Shown here piece after piece: positions 57,001 to 64,000 of a stretch of 64,000 nt of DNA (position 1 is the stretch's first letter; every line of letters begins with the position of its first letter). The notes beneath the pieces are model-generated. The model saw only the letters and a program-made list of their open reading frames with translations. It was not told the origin of the DNA and did no database searches. The translations under genes and the position numbers were made by a program. Source of the stretch: Corallochytrium limacisporum (lineage: Eukaryota; Opisthokonta); NCBI GenBank assembly GCA_002811645.1, contig PDIP01000022.1, positions 194,801 to 258,800 of the forward strand, written 5' to 3'.

Positions 57001-58000
57001 TCCGTAAACTGGCGATCCTCAAAATCCGCGTGTGTCCCCCCCCCCCGGGTTGCAATTTGCATCTTGATTGCTATCCATTGCGATCATGTTTACGTATAAA
57101 TTTACGGCGGAAAAAAAAATTTTGGTCTCGCTATCCCCCAATGATGAACCACTTTTCGTAGCAATCCTATTTTGTTCTATTTCACTACCTCCTCCTTCTC
57201 GTCTCATCACCGCCTAGAGCCCCCTGTTTGGTGGCCCATTGGTATGTCCTACTGAAGTCTTCGGTTAAAAAAAGATTAACAATGGGCGCCAACTCAACTG
57301 TTGGGACACCGCAAGGGTACCGTGTGTGTGGTTTCTTCTATTTGGTTCTATTGTCCTCCCTGATTGCGGGAAAGGGCACACACGTTGGACATCTGTGTGT
57401 CTGTGTAGGTGGGGGGAGGGAGGAACTTCGGAAACTGGGACGCATCATCCATCGACATGCCCGAGCGCGCGGCAGAGGGATGTCGCCCCTGCAGGACGCA
57501 AGTTTGTTGTTATGCATGTAGCAGACTGTCACGGTTGTCCCCATTAGTTTAATTTGGTGCGTTGGGCGTCATTCTGACCACCGACCTCCTAGAACTTCAG
57601 TGGATAGGAGTAAGACTAGTAATCGCAGCAACCTACCTACATCATATTCTTGAGATGGCAACACGTCTGCACACCCCCAAACTGGAAAGTGGATTCTTCG
57701 CTTACACCTCAACAGCAGTGAATGTAGTAGTGCACTCCTGCTGGATACCATTACTACAAAGTGTGCATACCAGAATGAGGCATATAATCAGTCAGCACCT
57801 CGTTTGGTGTTGGTTCATGATTTTTACCATTCAAGAAAACGGAATGGATTCTGGAAACGGTTGGTTGAATCCTTGGCGTATCACTGAATCGTACACTCGT
57901 TCATAAAACATCGGAAAATTCTCTCTGGCACAGTCTTATTGGCCCATAAAGCGTTGTTGCTGTGCAGCCTCATCGTGTAGTTTTCTGTTTCATTGACTGT
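54001..58000. other. gene desert, central-left part
   Basis: No gene or mobile-element domain was recognised in any frame over ~4 kb. Visible features are a 12-bp tandem duplication (ACACTGCCAACG) near 55,217, a C11 tract at 57,036-57,046 followed by GGG, T- and A-rich runs, and acceptor-like TTTCAG sites near 55,768 and 56,095. Frames reach 133 codons (55,429-55,830) without recognisable motifs. Confidence 0.3.
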
Positions 58001-61000
58001 TTCCCGATCAGAACCTCGCTCAGTCGGATTAATGTCCATAAGCATTGGACACCTTCAACATATACTGGAAAACTGTTTACCGGTATCGGAGAGCGCCAAC
58101 TAGAAATGGTCCCCTTAAATTCACGAATCTTTCCGGTGCGCTCATATTGCAAATTGCAATCTTCAAAATGGACCACTGGGTTGAGCGACACATGTGATAT
58201 CAATGTTGTTGTGTTCATTCTTCAGATTTTGTAGTGGCGGTGCAATCTTGCTCTTGTTTCATGTGAACCTCTGAGGGCTCTCTGAAGACCTAAATTCTCT
58301 CCGCATAATTGACTACAACTTCATCCTGAGTGAGCACTCCAATTCTTTGTATGGTCATCCCGAATACATCTCTTCGGAACGGAGCTCTAATTACCCCCAC
58401 GATGGCATCATCGTGCGAATTACCCTTTGATAGTTCGGAAGGGCATACTGGACTGTCGCGCATCTCTTGCTTTTTGATGGGCTATGAGGAACTGGTTCAC
58501 CTTATGGAGAGTATCTGCCGCGTTGTCTATACCTTATCCGTTACCCAACAGGAGTTGCCCATCCGTAGCGCACTTTGGTAACTACCACGCGGGGAAGCGC
58601 GAGACGGAAAATACGACGGATACTAGGACTGGTGCGAAAGGATATTGTGAATTGCGAGATCTGAAGTATAAGAATATTAGAAGTCCCGCCGCGCAGACAG
58701 ACATGAAAAGCAAACACTCCCCACATATGTTGCTGACATACAAGTCCTGTACAGGTTGGGATCTCTTATTGCTTTGGGCGATTCGGCCCACTCAGTGATG
58801 TGCCCTCCATGCCCAAAAAATTTTACCCACCAGCACGTCACTCATATGCGTGAGGGCTTTGACGTGTCGAATGGGACAAGAATTATTGGTGTCACCAGTG
58901 GCATTCTCTTAGCCAAATCTCAGCCATGCTCTCTAGTGCTGTGCCGTCTGTTCAAAACAATCAGTGTCTTGTGATACCATCTCTCCTACTAGAATTCCTG
59001 TCCGGCAAATTTGATTCGCATTATTTTAACGCAGTAACTCAAGCCTTCCAAACAATGAAGGCCTTAGGCTTCTCTTCAACATTCGTCCACGTCTTCTGAT
59101 ATACCCCAGGAACCAGACCATGGACACCGCTGGGTGGAAAAGCGGTCCGTCCACTGTTGTGCTGGACACGGCGACTTTTTTCAAGATGAGTAACAAAGAA
59201 CCTCAGGCCACAGCTCTGGCGGTGTGGTTTTGAGTATGCCCCCCTAAACCCGCTGGCTGTCGCAGTCGCTACGGTGTACCTTTTTTGCGCAGCGAAGAAG
59301 CCAATTCCCGGTGTGCTTGGACATCGCACACAACACCAGGCACCCTGTCCTCTGGACGTTCAACCTGCTGGTCCCGTCCAACAGTGTTGTGTTCGAAGAA
59401 AAACGATTCGTAACGGACACATACCATTGGGGCCATCGTGAGTTTAGTAGAGCCAATTATATATTGTGAAAATGTCACCCGCCGCCCGACGCGGTAATAG
59501 ACCAGTCTGTGGTGAACTGAAAATGGTTTCAGTTTCAAATGCCCTGGTACAGCCAAGGGAGACACGTATACGACATGCAAACTCGGATGATTTTGGTTTG
59601 CCTGTAAGCAAAACTATAAACCCCCAGCTGATATCAGAAACCTCATCTGGGAATATATAAAGTTCCCAAATTTTCATGTGTTTTTTTTAATTCCTTCCCG
59701 CAACGGAAATCAGGAAAGTGATCACGATCAAAATTTGGCTTGGAGCGGAGGGCTGATCGTCATCAGAGAGGTCGCGAGCGGCGATATCTGAGAGCGCATT
59801 GGTATACGGTTATCCCGCCGGGTGTCCAGTGGAAGCCGCACCACCTCGTTGTCATGAGCGGCCTGCAAGGCCAACTGAGTTTGGACAAGGCAACGGGCTA
59901 TCATAGATGCGTTTCTCACACACCTTGCTCACACAGTGATGGACATCTAATTTATGCAATTTGAGCGGGAAAGCCAGAGCGGATGGGCATGCTGTGAGAG
60001 TCTGAGATATGATCCCTTATAATCTATATCGCGAGAGACGCCTTGATGGCACATCTAATGAACGAGTCCGTCATCTATTCGGCATCCTTGCGGCTTCCTT
60101 TCAGAACCGTTCGCCGGCAAGAAGTAGTAAGTTGGTACTCGAGTTTTTGCATTAGATACCTCCAAGCACGCATTGAGCGGCAGGCACTTGCAAAGAACAG
60201 AGGCCTCCCAATCAAACAAGGTCTTACACTGGAAATACCGGGAAAAGGTGTGTCGGTACACTGTGTATAAGCCTGAGTGCTGCAGCCAGGTGTGGCGAGT
60301 CAGGTTGGACAAGGGGTGGGGCGGAGGCAGAAAAATTTCCTCACATAATTCAAAATTTCAAATCAAGATGGTCAAAACTAGGTGTCAGGGATAGACTAGG
60401 TGTACCTGTGAAATATATGGCTGATGTGATTTTCAAAGAATAGTAGAGAGTATCTGCCTGCAAGTATCTGCGAAAAAAGAACACGACATGGACATTGATG
60501 AGAAACTACCACCCAGGAAATTGGGGAAATCCCGTCTTCGGCATTCGAAAACAAAGAACTTTCAGAAGAGCGATAAATATGAAGGCCAAGGCAAACGATG
60601 CGCCGCCCATTGCCCCTAGAGAGATTTTACCTTACTTATTGACCTGACGCGCTGGCTACCAGATTTTCTTGAGGTACGAAGGACCGGGGAAGATGTGAGA
60701 AGGTTTGGTTATTGTCGTTTTGTGAATTAATTTTAATGCAGGAGGTATACGCGAAGAAAAGGGGTGGTAAGGGAGTGGGGAGCGGGAGGTCTAAAACTTG
60801 CCACTTCGCTGTGCGGAAACACCGATCAGGTCTGTGGCATTCGTGGGTGCCTCTGCGGTGCTATTGCCACTACTTCCCCCGCAGAATAACTGGGAAATGT
60901 AGGGTGAGGTTGTAACGCGGCTTCGATGGATCTGTCGGTCTGGTTCAATCTTGGGTCTCACTTAGCCTTCGTTGGTTCAGTGTTTCTCGGACCCCCGTGC

Positions 61001-63060
61001 CGAAACGCACTTCCGGCGTAGCAGAGCGCCTCAGGGAATGTTGCCAGCGCTGGCTGGAAAGTGATTCATACGCACACATACCCGGCCGTCATAGTGAAAT
61101 AACTGAAACAGTGAGGTTCCGCTGGAGATGGCAGAGTGCTTCCCTCATCAAAATTTACTACTGCTCTCTCTGGCCTTTTTTTCCAGGTCAATCCACTGAT
61201 AGTGTTATGCAGGCAATATTTCTTGCTTTATTTTTTTTTTACTTATATGAATTCGAATTCGTTGGTTGCATCACGTCATGCACAGCCTTCACTATTGATA
61301 AATTTTTGTCTTCCGCCATGTGCTACTTGTTTTCCAACGTCCCAGGTTCCGCTGGCAATGGCGTAGTAAGATCTTGAAATGTATAGGAAAATTGTGTATT
61401 GAGTCGCAGTGGCTTGGCTGCTGAATGGACGAACAACCAAGAACAAAAAAAACATGCATTTCCCCTTTAATTCAGAGATCCCCGCGAGGTGGCGCGTCCA
61501 GTGACAGCTGAGCCGAAGTGGTGTCCAAAGGCGTATAGAGAGCTATAGCTGAAGAATATTAGAGTCGTTTCTCAGGAGTCTTCTTTGTATGTCTCTATGG
61601 GACCCTGTAGTTGTGCTCAGGAACGCAACAATTGCGAAAAAAAAGCGTGTTTGGATGGGGGGCCCGCACTTCTCGAGCGGGGCTGCTTCGAACTCGCACC
61701 GGAGGTGTTCTCTCCACCTTGCAGCAAGGGCACAGCCAGCGGCCAAATCTCTCATTTTCCAGTAGTTTTCTGCTGGTGATGCCGCCTGCGTGGCGGTGGA
61801 AATCGTCCGCACAGCACCATTATTTATCCGGCCACGCGCATTTCGTCTGCCCAAGCGGTCTCGAGGCAGCACGATACCAAGGATGAGAATTGGAATGCAC
61901 TGGGACGGCCTGAGTCCCAAGAACTTTTTTCAATTTGGCCAGGCGGGCAATAAAAGGCAGCTCCGTGAACTTGAGATCGCGGGAGCGAGTGTCACTGCGA
62001 AGTTGAAACTATGCCTTTTCCGCAGAGCACTCTTACAGACATAATTCTAGGCCCAGGCCCACCTGAGTATTACTTTGGACGATGCGGTAGTCTTAGAAGG
62101 CGTGGACGGGTGGATCATTGGTCTGTTGTAAAATCGCTGCCCCGATGTTTGCAGTAATTCCGTGTCTGGTGCCATACCATAGGCCCTCGGGCTTGTGGTC
62201 ATTGGATTGCATAAGCTAAATGCATATACGCCCATGTGTGACGCAGTTTGTGGGTGATACATTCACCGTTCGTGTGAGTCTTCTCCGTGCTCCTCTCCGG
62301 ACCTGGCATATAACTCTCCGCAAGAGAGTTCCCTTGAAGCCTAATTTCCCGCTTTCGCGGCTTTTGTAGTCATGATACAATCTCAAACAAACACACACAG
62401 TTGCAAAATTTGAAGAGACCGTCACAGACTATCTTCGATCCACAGAGATGTGGATGCAAACAGCATCATAAATGCATAAGGTTGAAATATTACACAAAGG
62501 TAGGTCTATGGATGGGAATCTTCCGATTTAGCGTCATTCAGACACAGAGAATTACGAAGCCTAATTACACCTGGACCACAGGCATTAGCGAGTGGATGGA
62601 CTTCACTGTGGGGTGAATGTGTATGTCTGATGCTCCATGCACGCTCAACATGCCAATTGACGATCCCGGGGCGTGCTCCCGCTCGCCCTTATGGTCCCGG
62701 GAGCGTATTGTAACTCTATCTCCGTATCTATTGAACCATGCAAAGACGCAATAAGCCATTAGAAAGGAATGGGATCACAAGCACGAAGATTGAGCTGGGC
62801 CACCTCCCTTGCATGGTGCCAAACTTTGCGGATGGCCATGGATGCTCTCTGTTGGCCTGCCAGCCGATAAATGTCAGTGATGATGAAGAATGAAGAGATA
62901 GTGAGGCGCTTGAGTTTTCACCGGAGGCGGGAGAACATCAACAAGATGTTAAATCAAGACAGTCCTCTTGGAGGGAGTTAAGTTCCGTCTTATCTCAAAT
63001 ACGGACAACCCCTTTCCCGTGTTCATCAAGCTCATTCATTCACTAGGGACACAATCAGGA
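58001..63060. other. gene desert, central-right part
   Basis: No gene recognised in ~5 kb; the longest frames (about 125 codons, 60,997-61,377 and 61,543-61,920) have no domain signature. There is a strong acceptor-like site GGCCTTTTTTTCCAG near 61,170-61,186, donor-like GTAAGT near 60,127 and GTAGGT near 62,500, suggesting possible spliced non-coding RNA. A short tandem of AGTATCTGC lies near 60,450-60,470. Confidence 0.3.
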
Positions 63061-64000
63061 CATATTCCCTCATTTGCTGACCCTAACCCTAGACTCTCAC
63101 AGCACCACACACCCCTACAGTCTCGACGCGCATGAACGCATTTCGGCCCCTCCTTTCCCCCCCCCCCTCTCTCTTCCTCTCTTCTCACCCACATCTTCTT
63201 ATACCTCACCCAGTGCCACTACCATTTCCCATTCTCTACCTCGCGCACCAGCCATCTCCTTGTGCGGCCTGTTTATACGGGACCTTTCCCCCCTCCCGCC
63301 CGCCGGGGTTTTCCCCCTCCAAAGGCTCTCACCCCCCTCCCCCTTCCCGGGGGACCCCCCTCATCTTTTCCCTCTTGCTGAACGTTTGAGTAACCCCATA
63401 GCTCTTCCCCTGCGAAAGGGAGGGGCTGTTTCTGTCCTTCTCTGTCAGCCAGTCCTCAGACACACGTCAACATGTCCCATTGGCCCTACTCGTCTACGCG
63501 GCGTCGTTCTGTCCATACAAACCCCATGCACTGTGTTTCCGATTTTCTCTTCTCTTCGAGATTTTAGGAAAGGAAGTGCATTGCTTAACATCGATTCATC
63601 GTGGACAGACAAGCCCCTAATGCATAGCTCGTCTCCATTCTCTGTCTTTGCATGATGGTCTCTTGCCCTCCCACACACTAGAAAAATAGTCCACGACCAA
63701 AACTTCATCAGCACAGGCCCATGAAGTTTTGTATTCCAAGAATGACTCACCAATAGGTGCAGAAGCCATCACAAACTTCGTTCCGCCTGGCTCAATTCTC
63801 TCACTGTGGCTCATGCTTCCGAACCCCCCTCCCCCCCCCTTCTCCTCCCCCCCTCCCGGAATTTCAACTTGCAGCCTTGCACCTCAGACGACGCGGTGAA
63901 GAAAAGGGGGGAAAGGCCGTGAAGACGAAGAAAAAATTGACCAAGGGAGGGGGAGGACCACCCCTCCACACACCGCTATTGCCAGCATTTTGACCCCTCT
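63061..64000. other. strand-asymmetric pyrimidine-rich end of window
   Basis: From ~63,100 to 63,420 the plus strand is strongly C/T-rich, with a C11 tract at 63,157-63,167. Near 63,825-63,860 it has further C-rich runs, switching to purine-rich text after 63,890. This composition resembles promoter cores elsewhere in the window (for example 9,200-9,250), so a plus-strand gene may start just beyond 64,000. A 193-codon frame at 63,074 is a composition artefact. Confidence 0.3.

Noticed and set aside
63085..63096. CCCTAACCCTAG resembling telomere repeat
   Set aside because: Less than two full repeats, not at a sequence end, and no array follows; within chance expectation.
63074..63655. 193-codon frame
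   Set aside because: It translates a pyrimidine-rich tract into Pro/Ser/Leu low-complexity sequence with no domain; composition artefact.

Overview
This window is nuclear DNA of a eukaryote: a compact, intron-poor genome of about 50% GC. Its first 52 kb carries 26 protein genes, roughly one per 2 kb. Every recognised gene reads as one uninterrupted frame, including a 2368-codon PRPF8. The gene content (mitoguardin, HAX1-like, ANKRD54-like, an ASDURF-like prefoldin, type II PIP kinase-like, CARMIL-like and striatin proteins, plus Tyr motifs of SH2-ligand type in cytoplasmic tails) points to a unicellular relative of animals (Holozoa). A HIS2-type histidinol phosphatase, from a pathway animals lack, argues against an animal. 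A Corallochytrium-like, intron-poor holozoan fits, but this is inference.

Layout. 1-6.5 kb: the C-terminal part of an EGF/transmembrane receptor-like protein, then mitochondrial IleRS and GatB in divergent orientation. 6.6-22 kb: striatin, proteasome ATPase Rpt1, mitoguardin, a 99-residue CENP-T-like histone-fold protein and PRPF8. 22.7-32 kb: ANKRD54-like, histidinol phosphatase, adaptor sigma chain, TXNDC9, HAX1-like, aspartoacylase family, ASDURF-like plus Nudix, and an Ulp1-family protease. 32-42 kb: HPRT, COG8, TFIIS, VPS25, a degenerate type II PIP kinase, eIF2B-beta and an NRAMP transporter. 42.1-46 kb: a gene-free gap. 46-52.1 kb: a membrane-anchored, catalytically degenerate PLC-X protein, a CARMIL-like LRR protein and a GGACT-like cyclotransferase. 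52.1-64 kb: nearly 12 kb with no recognisable gene.

Organisation. Genes mostly alternate plus/minus. Stops of convergent neighbours lie only 11-183 bp apart, while spaces between divergent starts are about 0.4-4 kb and carry poly(dG/dC)-rich patches. Two same-strand pairs are almost fused: an ASDURF-like small ORF 5 nt before a Nudix gene, and an adaptor sigma chain 14 nt before histidinol phosphatase. Both look like candidate dicistronic units.

Most genes are housekeeping (mitochondrial translation, proteasome, splicing, vesicle traffic, transcription, translation initiation, nucleotide salvage). The most unusual material is the ASDURF/Nudix pair, the apparent PIP4K pseudokinase, the miniature CENP-T-like protein, the mitoguardin with a phospho-FFAT-like motif, the dead PLC-X protein with a Cys-rich insert, and shared Tyr motifs in three separate proteins.
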